A program made the position numbers and the translations under genes. The notes below the pieces were generated by a model. The model had not been told where the DNA came from and searched no databases. It saw only the letters and a list, made by a program, of their open reading frames with translations. Shown here in pieces: positions 55,798 through 64,000 of a stretch of DNA of 64,000 nucleotides; position 1 is the stretch's first letter, and the number at the start of each line of letters is the position of its first letter. The DNA comes from Pseudoalteromonas citrea. Its GTDB lineage: Bacteria; Pseudomonadota; Gammaproteobacteria; Enterobacterales; Alteromonadaceae. The DNA is taken from assembly GCF_000238375.3 (NCBI RefSeq), contig NZ_AHBZ03000012.1, forward strand, positions 496,001 through 560,000, read 5' to 3'.

Positions 55798-56945
55798 TTT
55801 ATAACCTCGCCATTTCTTGAATAATTATTGAAAAAGCAAATTATCACTACAAAAAAATATATTGGCATGTAATGTATATTCAAAAACAGTGCAGACAAAC
55901 ATGTAAATGTAGTAATTGAATCAATACTTTTTTGTTTATTTATACTAAATAAACTTAAGGTAATCACAAGTAACATCACAACACCATACTCAAAAGACAT
56001 ACCAATATATGAATTATGTGTATCTCTTGGCAAGTAATCGAGCAACGTCAAGTATCCATAACCAAATGGATTTTCCATAATGAGACCCACAGCGGCGTAA
56101 ACAGATTCGTATCTAAATAGTAACGAATTAAACTTAATATCAATTAAACTTTGCTCCAATTCAAAGACATCAGAAACAACAACAGAGAATACACTATGAA
56201 TTTCATCTTTAAACTCCACGAATACAGGAACAAAAACAAAACTAATAAAAATGCAGATAACAGGCTTAATGAAAGTATATCTAACTTTAAATATTCGAGC
56301 TTGAATTAATGAAAAAGAAGATAGCAAAACAGCTGTAGCGCTTCCTGACAAAACCACACAAAATGCAAACAAAAGTAATATCACTTTCCGTCTAACAAAG
56401 CTCATATCCTGCTTATCGAAATAAACAAAAAGGAAAAGCAAAGCAAAAATAAAACCCATAAAATTAGGGTCGTTAAAAGGGCCAGAAAACCTTGGAGTGA
56501 TGTAGACAACAACAGAAAACAAAACCACTCGCCCCAGAAAAATATAAGCCAGAAAATCAAGAACTATTAATAAGGATATTAATGTATAAAACCTTATAAC
56601 ATATGACACCAAAACATCAAATTTTAAACGACAATTAGAAACAAAAAATGGGACTGCTATAAATAGTAAAAAGAACCCTATTCTAGATACATCTCCAAAT
56701 ATATTAACACCTACAGCCAACGATAAAAGAATAAGCAGTGGGATTGTTAAGGGTACTATATATATAAATCTACCAGTAATACCTTTCCCGACAAATATAA
56801 GATAAACAAAAATCAAAGACAACAAAGTAATTTGAATAACATTTGTTATTTTATATGCTATAAAAATTTCTAGCTGACCAAAAGTCAAATAGACGCAAAG
56901 GACAAAAAAAACAAACCGATTAAGACTTAACATACTAAGGTTCAC
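55794..56945 (-). CDS. O-antigen/capsule polymerase (Wzy-like)
   Basis: 383 residues with about ten to eleven hydrophobic segments, e.g. 'RFVFFVLCVYLTFGQLEIFIAY', 'VYLIFVGKGI', 'FIYIVPLTIPLLILLSLAVGV'. Characteristic of Wzy are the central periplasmic loop and 'PRFSGPFNDPNFMGFIFALLFLF' as well as 'FRYESVYAAVGLIMENPFGYGYLTLLDYLPRDTHNSYIGMSFEYG', the H-N-S/xxxE pattern typical of Wzy/WaaL enzymes. It polymerises the repeat units flipped by Wzx. Overlaps neighbours on both sides by four bases. Confidence 0.85.
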   Translation of the reverse strand: MNLSMLSLNRFVFFVLCVYLTFGQLEIFIAYKITNVIQITLLSLIFVYLIFVGKGITGRFIYIVPLTIPLLILLSLAVGVNIFGDVSRIGFFLLFIAVPFFVSNCRLKFDVLVSYVIRFYTLISLLIVLDFLAYIFLGRVVLFSVVVYITPRFSGPFNDPNFMGFIFALLFLFVYFDKQDMSFVRRKVILLLFAFCVVLSGSATAVLLSSFSLIQARIFKVRYTFIKPVICIFISFVFVPVFVEFKDEIHSVFSVVVSDVFELEQSLIDIKFNSLLFRYESVYAAVGLIMENPFGYGYLTLLDYLPRDTHNSYIGMSFEYGVVMLLVITLSLFSINKQKSIDSITTFTCLSALFLNIHYMPIYFFVVIICFFNNYSRNGEVIK

Positions 56946-58006
56946 ACTTTAAATTCAGACAAACAAATATTCTGAATAGATTCACAAAACCTCTCTCGTG
57001 AATGGACTGAGATATCATATTTTACTTTAAGAGTATAATCTCGTTCAATAAAACTATCAATTTCATTACTAAAGCTTCCAGAATCAACTTCCAGGATTGG
57101 TCTTCCTGCAATTGTATAATCAATTAATTTACTTGGAACCTGAACTCCACCTTTATTAGTGAAATTAATGAGAAAGTCCATACCAGACAGAGCAAATATA
57201 CATTCTTCTCTAGGAATCAAAGGTAATATTGACAATTTACTACCCAATAGACGCTTATACTCACTGAATAGCTCCATAGAAGAATGGTTGTCCATATCTG
57301 TATAAACTACGAACATGAAATCCATTTGGATTTTCGCTAAATATTCGAAAAACTCTTTAGGCTCTCTTAATTCTGGATACAACACACCAGCATAAGCAAA
57401 TTTAATTGAACTTCCTTCCTTATAGCAATCGACTCTATATTCTTTATGCTCAACAGTTTGAGGGACAATCTTAATTTTTGAACGATGTACTAAGTTATCA
57501 AAAGCAGGTAGCATTAAAGGAGTAGGAATAATAACCTTATTAAAAGCTTTCAGAACACATCGTTCTATTTTAGTCGAAAATATAAATTTCGTTGCATTAG
57601 ATTGACTAAACGGGTCTCCATAATCAGCTATTAGAACACGGCTATTTAGCCTCCCTAACACTTTCAAAAGGGCAACCATTATATGAACGGAAAAAGGGAG
57701 CCCTATAGATATAGTGCAATCGTAGGTTTTCTTCTTATCTACTAATTTTGGTATCATGACAAAGGACCACTTTAAATCCCTTCCCCCAGGAAGTATGTAC
57801 TTTAGAAGGTTTTTAATTCTAATCTTAAAACCTATTTTTCCTTCTTTTTTAGTTAACCCATTATAAGATTCACTTTTGCTCTTACTCGGGGAAATCAACT
57901 CTACTTCGTGCCCGGACTTAGTCAGTGCTAAAAAAACTTCCCTTGTCCGAAAGCCTCGAGGGGTAATATCATCAGCATTATAATAACTAACAATCAAAAA
58001 CTTCAT
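56942..58006 (-). CDS. Glycosyltransferase, GT4-like
   Basis: 354 residues with an N-terminal 'LIVSYYNADDITPRGFRTREVFLALTKSGHEVELISP' and a C-terminal 'IKFAYAGVLYPELREPKEFFEYL', 'LSGMDFLINFTNKGGVQVPSKLIDYTIAGRPILEV', which is the donor-binding half of a GT-B enzyme. The E-x7-E motif is not clear, so family assignment is approximate. Overlaps wzy by four bases. Confidence 0.75.
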   Translation of the reverse strand: MKFLIVSYYNADDITPRGFRTREVFLALTKSGHEVELISPSKSKSESYNGLTKKEGKIGFKIRIKNLLKYILPGGRDLKWSFVMIPKLVDKKKTYDCTISIGLPFSVHIMVALLKVLGRLNSRVLIADYGDPFSQSNATKFIFSTKIERCVLKAFNKVIIPTPLMLPAFDNLVHRSKIKIVPQTVEHKEYRVDCYKEGSSIKFAYAGVLYPELREPKEFFEYLAKIQMDFMFVVYTDMDNHSSMELFSEYKRLLGSKLSILPLIPREECIFALSGMDFLINFTNKGGVQVPSKLIDYTIAGRPILEVDSGSFSNEIDSFIERDYTLKVKYDISVHSRERFCESIQNICLSEFKV

Positions 58007-58008
58007 GG

Positions 58009-59343
58009 TTATCTAACCTTAACTTCAAAAAAACCAATAACGACAAATAATAGCACTGCACAGTAAATCAAAGAAACAAAAAATCTATATTTAACGCTAA
58101 AATACTTGAATGCTAGTAACTGTAGAGATATAGAATATAAATATAGCCCAACAAAGCTAGAAAAAGCAGCTCCTACAACTCCAAAGCTTGGTATCAAGAG
58201 CCAATTCAATACAGCATTAACACCGAAAGAAGCAAATGCTAAAATTGGGTAAAACCACACCAACTTATGAAATGAAAGCATAAGTGCGGGTATTTTATAG
58301 AACCCAGCAATCATAAAACCTACAACTATAAAGGGTAAAACGAGAGACGAGTCAATATAGTTATCATTTGAAAAAAACTTTATTATAAAAGGACTCAAGT
58401 AGGTAGTGAATATGGTTATGAATAATAATGCAATATAGTAATAAAAAGAAAAAGTCTCAAGTTCAGATCTTGATTTCTCATAGTTCTCATTCAATCCAGA
58501 ATAAACTCTAGGTAATATAGATTGTGCTATAGACTCATATATTATTGATATCCCTTGTCCCAAAATAAAACCTAAACTGTAAACACCCACAGCGTAGTCG
58601 CCATTAAAATATTTCAAAAATATCCGATCTAAATATGAAAAGACTAAAGTTTGAAGTGTTGCTAACATCGTAGGAAAAGACAACTTAACAGTCTCTTTTG
58701 CCATTGATTTATTAAAACAAAAATAGAATTTAGTTAATTTAAATTTCCCCAAATCTTTATATACTATAAAAAATCCAGCAACCAAAGCAATACTCTGCCC
58801 TAGTAATCTAGAAAATATACCGTTTTGCATGATATACATTAAATAAGCTGAAGTAGAATGATTGCAAAAAGTCTGAACTAATGTGCTTTTCATCACTAAC
58901 GAAGACTTCTGCTCATTTACTAGAATCCTAGTAAAGAATGTAACATATACCGAGATAATGCCAGAGAAAATAACTAATATATAACTAGCATTTCCTTCAA
59001 CCTCAATCCAAGGAGATATGTAACTTTGTAGTGAAATTCCAAAAACAAAAACAATCGCGCTTATTATAGTAATCAGTATCGCAATTGTATTTATATATTC
59101 ATATTTCTCTTTACCTTCATAATCAAAATATAGGCGTGTTGAACCACTCTGCATGTCCATAGAACAAAATATTGTAATATACTTAAACATAAGCAAATAC
59201 ATCGCCAATATGCCAAAGTCACTTGGCGATAGAACACTTGTATAATATTTGGTCATTAAAAGAGCAGTTATAGATGCAACTAACGAACCGACAACATACT
59301 TAAAAGCATGTTTTTTTATTGTTTCCCAGATATTCATGCTCAT
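58009..59343 (-). CDS. Oligosaccharide flippase (Wzx-like)
   Basis: 444 residues with about 12-14 membrane segments; N-terminal 'YVVGSLVASITALLMTKYYTSVLSPSDFGILAMYLLMFKYITIFCSMDMQSGSTRLYFDY' is the polysaccharide-biosynthesis/MATE-like signature. 'FPTMLATLQTLVFSYLDRIFLKYFNGDYAVGVYSLGFILG' is the second conserved block. Translocates undecaprenyl-linked repeat units to the periplasm, where Wzy acts. Six bases separate it from the next gene upstream in the transcript. Confidence 0.88.
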   Translation of the reverse strand: MSMNIWETIKKHAFKYVVGSLVASITALLMTKYYTSVLSPSDFGILAMYLLMFKYITIFCSMDMQSGSTRLYFDYEGKEKYEYINTIAILITIISAIVFVFGISLQSYISPWIEVEGNASYILVIFSGIISVYVTFFTRILVNEQKSSLVMKSTLVQTFCNHSTSAYLMYIMQNGIFSRLLGQSIALVAGFFIVYKDLGKFKLTKFYFCFNKSMAKETVKLSFPTMLATLQTLVFSYLDRIFLKYFNGDYAVGVYSLGFILGQGISIIYESIAQSILPRVYSGLNENYEKSRSELETFSFYYYIALLFITIFTTYLSPFIIKFFSNDNYIDSSLVLPFIVVGFMIAGFYKIPALMLSFHKLVWFYPILAFASFGVNAVLNWLLIPSFGVVGAAFSSFVGLYLYSISLQLLAFKYFSVKYRFFVSLIYCAVLLFVVIGFFEVKVR

Positions 59344-59349
59344 ACTTAT

Positions 59350-60942
59350 TCAACAAATGACTTTATTAAACTTACCATCGTTACAATATTTTTTTAGATG
59401 GTAGTCAAAATCAATTTTTGGCAAATTACACTCATGCCACAAAAATAAAAGATTATAACACTGCTGTTCGTTTGTAGCGTAGTGGACCAAGTTATCACTA
59501 GCTAAATCTCTATAATTAGAAATACCCAAAAAATTAACCTGCAACACATCACGCTTTAAGATTAATGCTTCGTGTAAAACATTTGAAAAAACGGAAATCA
59601 CTAAATCATGATTCAGTATCTGGTCCACTAAATTTACATTGGCCGTAGATATCACTATTTTTTCACAAGCATAGTATTGAGCAACCTTCATATAATCATC
59701 GTCCAAACGTGTTCTTATAGTGATAGAGGTATTAGTTTGCTCTGCGAACTGTTTCAGAACCGAAAATAAACGCCTCGATGTAGATTCATTGAACGGTGAT
59801 GAATAGTAGCCGTCTTTTGAAAAATACTCTCCTACAACTAGGATATTCTTTTGCTTAGCGACCGTTTTAGGCACCAAAACGTTCTTATAATACCCAATAT
59901 GACCGGTAATTAACTTTGTAGTTGCTTCTTCTTTTAATAAGTTACTACTTTCCATTCTTTCAAAGTGATTATCACTCCAAAGAGAATAAATATTCGTTCC
60001 ATAAGAAATATAATGACACTTTTCTTTATAATTTACACCATGAGGAATGCAAACTGTCGTTACGCTTTGAAGATTATTTAATTTTTCTGTTGCGTAGTCA
60101 ATATAGCCGCAAGTATCAAAAAAACCATAAACATGAGTTAGTTCTTTTTGCTTCCCTTTCACACTAAGTATTTGAGCGACCTCGAGTTCGAGCTCAGTAA
60201 CTTGACCAAGGAATATATTTTTTATAACGCTAGGTAACGTACTGTTTTTTATAGTTCTTCGAGTCATTATTGATGCGTATAAAAAATATTTAAAACCAAA
60301 ATAAGACAAGAACTTTCTGTCAAAATGTCCTTTTGAAAAATTTAACCCTTTGGAAAAAATCAAGTTATTCGTCAACAATGGGTAAATTGTGCATTCTTCT
60401 TCGTAAGGCTCCAGTATTCTATATGCAACAGAATCATCATAAGAGATAAATACTTTATTACTTGTATTCCCCCTAAAAAAAAGGCCATTAATATATAAAA
60501 TAAGCGACTTTAAATATAATTTAAGCCCTAATGTTATTTTTCTTTTTGATGGAAGGGGAAAAATAGTTTCATAACTAAAATCAAAATACTTCAATATGTA
60601 AGTTAAAAATTCAGGCTCACAAGACAGAAAACTAACTCGACTTCCTTTTTCAAGATTGATATCTATCATGCATTCTATTAGTCTCATGCATTGAAAAACT
60701 CTAAGGTCAATACTTTTAAGCAAAGACAAAGTTAACTTATTACCTATTGGGCTTGTTTCTATCAAGTGCCTGTTGAATTCTCTACCTCTCTTGTGAGACT
60801 TAATAAACAGTCGATTAGGCTGTACTGATATCACATTACTATTTCGATATTCTTCATTTGATACTACGTATATTTTATCAAAGCTTTCATAACTACCTGG
60901 CTTAAAATCTTTCTCATCACAAATAAGAATGCTAACCCCCAC
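59350..60942 (-). CDS. Unrecognised 530-residue protein of the polysaccharide locus (possible GT-B or capsule-synthesis enzyme)
   Basis: I do not recognise a named family with confidence. It has no signal peptide. It shows 'TTVCIPHGVNYKEKCHYISYGTNIYSLWSDNHFERM' near residue 300, 'KNILVVGEYFSKDGYYSSPF' and 'LVISVFSNVLHEALILKRDVLQVNFLG', which resemble the C-terminal Rossmann half of GT-B capsule enzymes of the KpsS/CDP-glycerol- or polysialyl-like type (HG and S-x-x-x-E-A-x-x-x motifs). A hydrophobic patch ('KLYLKSLILYINGLFF') may associate with the membrane. It lies between a GT4 gene and wzx and so probably acts in repeat-unit assembly. Confidence 0.6.
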   Translation of the reverse strand: MGVSILICDEKDFKPGSYESFDKIYVVSNEEYRNSNVISVQPNRLFIKSHKRGREFNRHLIETSPIGNKLTLSLLKSIDLRVFQCMRLIECMIDINLEKGSRVSFLSCEPEFLTYILKYFDFSYETIFPLPSKRKITLGLKLYLKSLILYINGLFFRGNTSNKVFISYDDSVAYRILEPYEEECTIYPLLTNNLIFSKGLNFSKGHFDRKFLSYFGFKYFLYASIMTRRTIKNSTLPSVIKNIFLGQVTELELEVAQILSVKGKQKELTHVYGFFDTCGYIDYATEKLNNLQSVTTVCIPHGVNYKEKCHYISYGTNIYSLWSDNHFERMESSNLLKEEATTKLITGHIGYYKNVLVPKTVAKQKNILVVGEYFSKDGYYSSPFNESTSRRLFSVLKQFAEQTNTSITIRTRLDDDYMKVAQYYACEKIVISTANVNLVDQILNHDLVISVFSNVLHEALILKRDVLQVNFLGISNYRDLASDNLVHYATNEQQCYNLLFLWHECNLPKIDFDYHLKKYCNDGKFNKVIC

Positions 60943-60952
60943 GCGCCACTCC

Positions 60953-62149
60953 TTATGAATTTTCTATCATTTTAAGTAAACTTTTCAATTCTTTTGATGT
61001 ATACTCCATCGACCATAGATTTCTTTTGCTAATTACATTTTTTGTTAAAACATTTAAATTACTTGGATCTTTCAGACCAATCACATAGTCTCTCAACTCA
61101 CCTAATTCTTGCTTACTTACAATTTTTCCAAATTGATTATCATTCACAATCGCTTTCGCGTCGCCTTCAGGTAAAACCCCAATTATAGGAAGATGAAGAT
61201 TAATATATTCGTATATTTTAGATGGAACGCAAGCTTTGAAATATTCATCACCCAGACTAACAAAACCGATATCAATATTTTCTGTCATAAAACTCATATA
61301 TTCATCATGTGGCATTAACCCCATAATGTTAACATTACCATCCAAATCATATATTTTTTCGTTGGAGCTAGCATCTCCAATAAAATAGATCTCTAAGTCC
61401 ATTTCATCTTTTAACATTCGATACAAATCTAATAAGAGTTCTGGTGTCTGCGTTTTGCTATCCATTGAACCAGAGTATGCTATTCTCAATCTAGTACTTT
61501 TCTTCTTTATTATCTCTTCAGGTTTTGCATCGACAATATAACCAAAGTAATTATTTTTTATCTTGCTTTTTAAATAAGGGTATTTCTCAATCAAAGAACC
61601 TGCATTCGTCTTTGATGATGTGATGATCATGTCCGATTTTGATATATATTTTGATTCGTTTTCCTCTCGGCTTACATGGAATTTTTTATTTACTTTTAGG
61701 CCAAAAACAAGTGTATGGTTTATTGGATCATGGTAGTTAACAACATGCTTGCAACCTAATTTTTCTTTTAGCATTCCACCAAGTTTTATGCACCCCAGCT
61801 CCCCCCCTGTCGTGCTAAATATGGTATCATTTTTTTTTATTACTTTGACTAATTTATTGTAGGCACTATCCACCCAACTATCTAAATAATCATCGTTGAT
61901 TCCAATTCTAGTTAATAAATGATCTTTTCTTATTAGTAACTTTGACCACTTAGACACTGCACTCTGATAAGGAATTTGAATCATGTTCTCATCCATTATG
62001 ATTTTATTCGACTCATAATTTGGCATGACAACTACTACTTTAAAACCTTGTCGTTCCATCCATTCAACTGCAGATTTTCTAATTAATGGTCCACCTCCAC
62101 TTTGATATGGATAAAAAGAACGGGTTATATAGTATATTTTTTTGCTCAT
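60953..62149 (-). CDS. Glycosyltransferase, GT4-like
   Basis: 398 residues: 'KIYYITRSFYPYQSGGGPLIRKSAVEWMERQGFKVVVVMP' (N-terminal GT-B half with acceptor Gly-rich loop), 'STTGGELGCIKLGGMLKEKLGCKHVVNYHDP', and the donor half 'LRIAYSGSMDSKTQTPELLLDLYRML', 'IDIGFVSLGDEYFKACVPSKIYEYINLHLPIIGVLPEGDAKAIV'. Typical of wecB/wecC-type O-antigen loci. Two upstream ATGs in frame exist (62167, 62218); 62149 is chosen on N-terminal similarity, with no clear ribosome-binding site. Confidence 0.78.
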   Translation of the reverse strand: MSKKIYYITRSFYPYQSGGGPLIRKSAVEWMERQGFKVVVVMPNYESNKIIMDENMIQIPYQSAVSKWSKLLIRKDHLLTRIGINDDYLDSWVDSAYNKLVKVIKKNDTIFSTTGGELGCIKLGGMLKEKLGCKHVVNYHDPINHTLVFGLKVNKKFHVSREENESKYISKSDMIITSSKTNAGSLIEKYPYLKSKIKNNYFGYIVDAKPEEIIKKKSTRLRIAYSGSMDSKTQTPELLLDLYRMLKDEMDLEIYFIGDASSNEKIYDLDGNVNIMGLMPHDEYMSFMTENIDIGFVSLGDEYFKACVPSKIYEYINLHLPIIGVLPEGDAKAIVNDNQFGKIVSKQELGELRDYVIGLKDPSNLNVLTKNVISKRNLWSMEYTSKELKSLLKMIENS

Positions 62150-62352
62150 GATTATTATTTTACTCATTGTAGTAAAGTGATATTTTAATATATTAAGCGC
62201 ATGAACGCCCTTCCACATAAAATTTCCAAACCTTACTTATATGGTTTTCGCGCAATTCATTCGTTTACATTTAGTGCAACTTAAATATATAACTTCGTTC
62301 CTTTATAGATTCTAGGGTAGCCGCTAGATCTTACCAAAGAGCATCTTTTGCC

Positions 62353-63615
62353 TCACCAGATACCCTTCGTATCAATCACAAAAGAGTCATGCAATTTAAA
62401 CTTCTTGAACTGCTGATGGTCTACAAGCATAACATGTATATCTGTTCTATTTAATGACTCATCAATAGTCACTAACTTGATTTTTTCATGGTTGATTGAT
62501 TCAATATTTGGTTCGATGGCTAATACCTCTCCGGTATGAAATTCAGCAATTGACTCTGTAATGTCTAGTGCTGGGCTTTCACGTAAATCATCAATATCAG
62601 GTTTAAATGCTAAGCCGTAGCAAGCAATAGTGACATCTTTAGCGGTTTTAGATGGATTAGCTTGTAAAAATTCAGCTAATTCAATTTTAACTTTATCAAT
62701 TACCCATTCAGGCTTTTTATCATTAACGTCACGCGCAGTTTTAATTAACTTTGCTAACTCTGGTGTTTTTGAAACAATAAACCAAGGATCAACTGCAATA
62801 CAATGCCCACCAACACCAGGTCCAGGCTGAAGAATATTGATGCGAGGGTGGCGATTAGCTAGAGCAATCAACTCCCATACATCAATATCTAATTCATCAC
62901 AAATCATCGACAATTCGTTAGCAAAAGCAATTTGCACATCACGACAACTATTTTCTGTTAACTTTGCCATTTCAGCGGTGCGTGCATTGGTGATAACACA
63001 ATCACCCATAACAAAGGTTTTATACAATTCAACACAGCGCTCTGAACAGCGCTTACTCATACCACCAATAACTCTGTCATTTTGTACAAGCTCTGTCACG
63101 ACATGGCCAGGTAAAACGCGCTCTGGACAATGTGCTACATTGACATCGGCACCTTCACCGTGATTTTGTGGAAATGTTAAATCGGAGCGCGCTTCACTCA
63201 ACCATTCAGCCATCTGCTCGGTAGCACCGACAGGTGATGTAGATTCTAAAATTACTAAGTCACCTTTTTTAAGTACCGGTGCAATCGCTTTTGATGCGGC
63301 TTCAATATAACGCAGTTCAGGTTTTGGAATATCACCCTCATTTTCAATAGGAAGGAATGGTGTTGGAACCGCAATTAGGAATGCATCAGCAGCCTCTGGT
63401 GTCGTAACAGCTTTTAAATAACCTTGCTGTACCGCCGCACTTACCAACATATCTAAATCTGGCTCTACAATATGAATCTCACCACGATTAATTGTATCTA
63501 CTGCATTTTGGTTAACATCGACACCAATTACTTTTTTCTTACGGGATGCAAACATCGCTGCTGTCGGTAGCCCGATGTAACCTAAGCCTACAACTGAAAT
63601 TGTTTCAAAAGACAT
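62353..63615 (-). CDS. wecC: UDP-N-acetyl-D-mannosamine dehydrogenase WecC
   Basis: Two-step NAD-dependent oxidation of UDP-ManNAc to UDP-ManNAcA. 420 residues: 'ISVVGLGYIGLPTAAMFASRKKKVIGVDVNQ' (NAD site), 'PTPFLP', 'STSPVGATEQMAE', 'HCPERVLPGH', 'TAEMAKLTENSCRDVQIAFANELSMICDEL', 'GPGVGGHCIAVDPWF' with the catalytic Cys in GGHC. ATG 63615 has AAGGGAT upstream; 12 codons further upstream are not conserved. Follows wecB in the same direction, so the repeat unit probably contains ManNAcA. Confidence 0.95.
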   Translation of the reverse strand: MSFETISVVGLGYIGLPTAAMFASRKKKVIGVDVNQNAVDTINRGEIHIVEPDLDMLVSAAVQQGYLKAVTTPEAADAFLIAVPTPFLPIENEGDIPKPELRYIEAASKAIAPVLKKGDLVILESTSPVGATEQMAEWLSEARSDLTFPQNHGEGADVNVAHCPERVLPGHVVTELVQNDRVIGGMSKRCSERCVELYKTFVMGDCVITNARTAEMAKLTENSCRDVQIAFANELSMICDELDIDVWELIALANRHPRINILQPGPGVGGHCIAVDPWFIVSKTPELAKLIKTARDVNDKKPEWVIDKVKIELAEFLQANPSKTAKDVTIACYGLAFKPDIDDLRESPALDITESIAEFHTGEVLAIEPNIESINHEKIKLVTIDESLNRTDIHVMLVDHQQFKKFKLHDSFVIDTKGIW

Positions 63616-63682
63616 GATATCCCTTTTTATAAATATATGAGCAATGAGCAATGAGCAAAATTAAATTCATTATATATTCTTT

Positions 63683-64000
63683 TTAGCTAGCTAAAATATC
63701 GCAAATTCGCGAGCATGCATTACCATCACCATAAGGATTGTGGGCTCGGCTCATCTCTGCATAACTATTCTCGTTCGCAAGCAATCCTTTAAGAGATGAA
63801 GTAATTAATTCAACATTTGTGCCTACCAACTTAACTGTGCCTGCTTCAACCGCTTCTGGTCGTTCAGTTGTATCGCGCATGACTAATACTGGCTTACCAA
63901 GACTCGGGGCTTCTTCTTGAATACCTCCTGAATCGGTCAGGATAATGTGCGCACGATTCATTAAGTAAACAAAGGGTAGGTATTGCTGAGGCTCAATTAA
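63683..64000 (-). CDS. wecB: UDP-N-acetylglucosamine 2-epimerase WecB, C-terminal part (5' end outside window)
   Basis: C-terminal ~105 residues of the non-hydrolysing epimerase that makes UDP-ManNAc from UDP-GlcNAc: '[60 protein letters not shown]', with the UDP-binding DSGG and R-x-T-T-E-R-P-E motifs. The frame is open to the right edge of the window; the gene starts beyond it. Supplies the substrate of WecC. Confidence 0.94.
   Translation of the reverse strand, partial: LIEPQQYLPFVYLMNRAHIILTDSGGIQEEAPSLGKPVLVMRDTTERPEAVEAGTVKLVGTNVELITSSLKGLLANENSYAEMSRAHNPYGDGNACSRICDILAS

Noticed and set aside
62219-62352. JUMPstart/ops element near the polysaccharide genes
   Set aside because: I looked for GGCGGTAGCGTG on both strands; only a partial GGTAGCCG-type match is present.

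Overview
The window is a 64-kb piece of a gammaproteobacterial chromosome, most likely Pseudoalteromonas or a close relative in the Alteromonadales. This rests on gene order (lptD-surA-pdxA-rsmA-apaG-apaH, mutY-yggX opposite trmB, rplU-rpmA-obg), on ArcA and ArcB of exactly the E. coli lengths, on lineage-typical families (DUF3718, DUF2333, TIGR03899, TIGR04219) and on an AT-leaning base composition. I saw no rRNA, tRNA, CRISPR array or complete insertion sequence.

Layout. 1-5909: envelope biogenesis and housekeeping operon, entered inside lptD. 6026-13140: chemoreceptor, transketolase, metK with a MetJ-type operator, an EamA exporter and ridA. 13141-20153: DUF3718 protein, folA, obg-rpmA-rplU, ispB, yggX-mutY and trmB. 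20190-27091: rsmC, a histidine kinase coupled to a YfiR-like protein, then arcA facing arcB. 27294-37663: folE2, a DUF2726 protein whose ribosome-binding site lies in a stem, mtnN, an orphan cbiB, tyrS, an M23 endopeptidase, a REC-GGDEF-EAL protein and an SRPBCC/TIGR03899 pair. 37764-42711: a copper-chaperone/DUF2333/outer-membrane operon, a pspA-pspC operon with a sigma-54-like promoter, and dusA.

42712-45370 is the most unusual region. A tandem array of 88-90 bp bipartite palindromic units (15 copies of hairpin 1, 12 of hairpin 2) surrounds a REP-associated tyrosine transposase (RAYT) gene and a small tyrosine-recombinase-like gene that has lost most catalytic residues. Each unit is two REPs in opposite orientation with the same 4+7+5+7 layout, that is, a BIME. 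The recombinase-like gene sits between the two halves of one unit.

45371-64000 is a surface-polysaccharide locus. A lipoprotein, a YjbH-family protein, an initiating sugar-phosphate transferase and a GT2 enzyme come first. Then a long leftward gene set runs wecB (partial), wecC, glycosyltransferases, wzx, wzy and a kdsA-kdsC-kdsB-kdsD module. The AT-rich middle looks horizontally acquired. The Kdo module appears to be decaying: kdsA has a nonsense codon, a frameshift and an internal deletion; KdsC lacks about ten residues; KdsB lacks both metal-binding aspartates. A second, intact Kdo pathway elsewhere in the genome is therefore expected.
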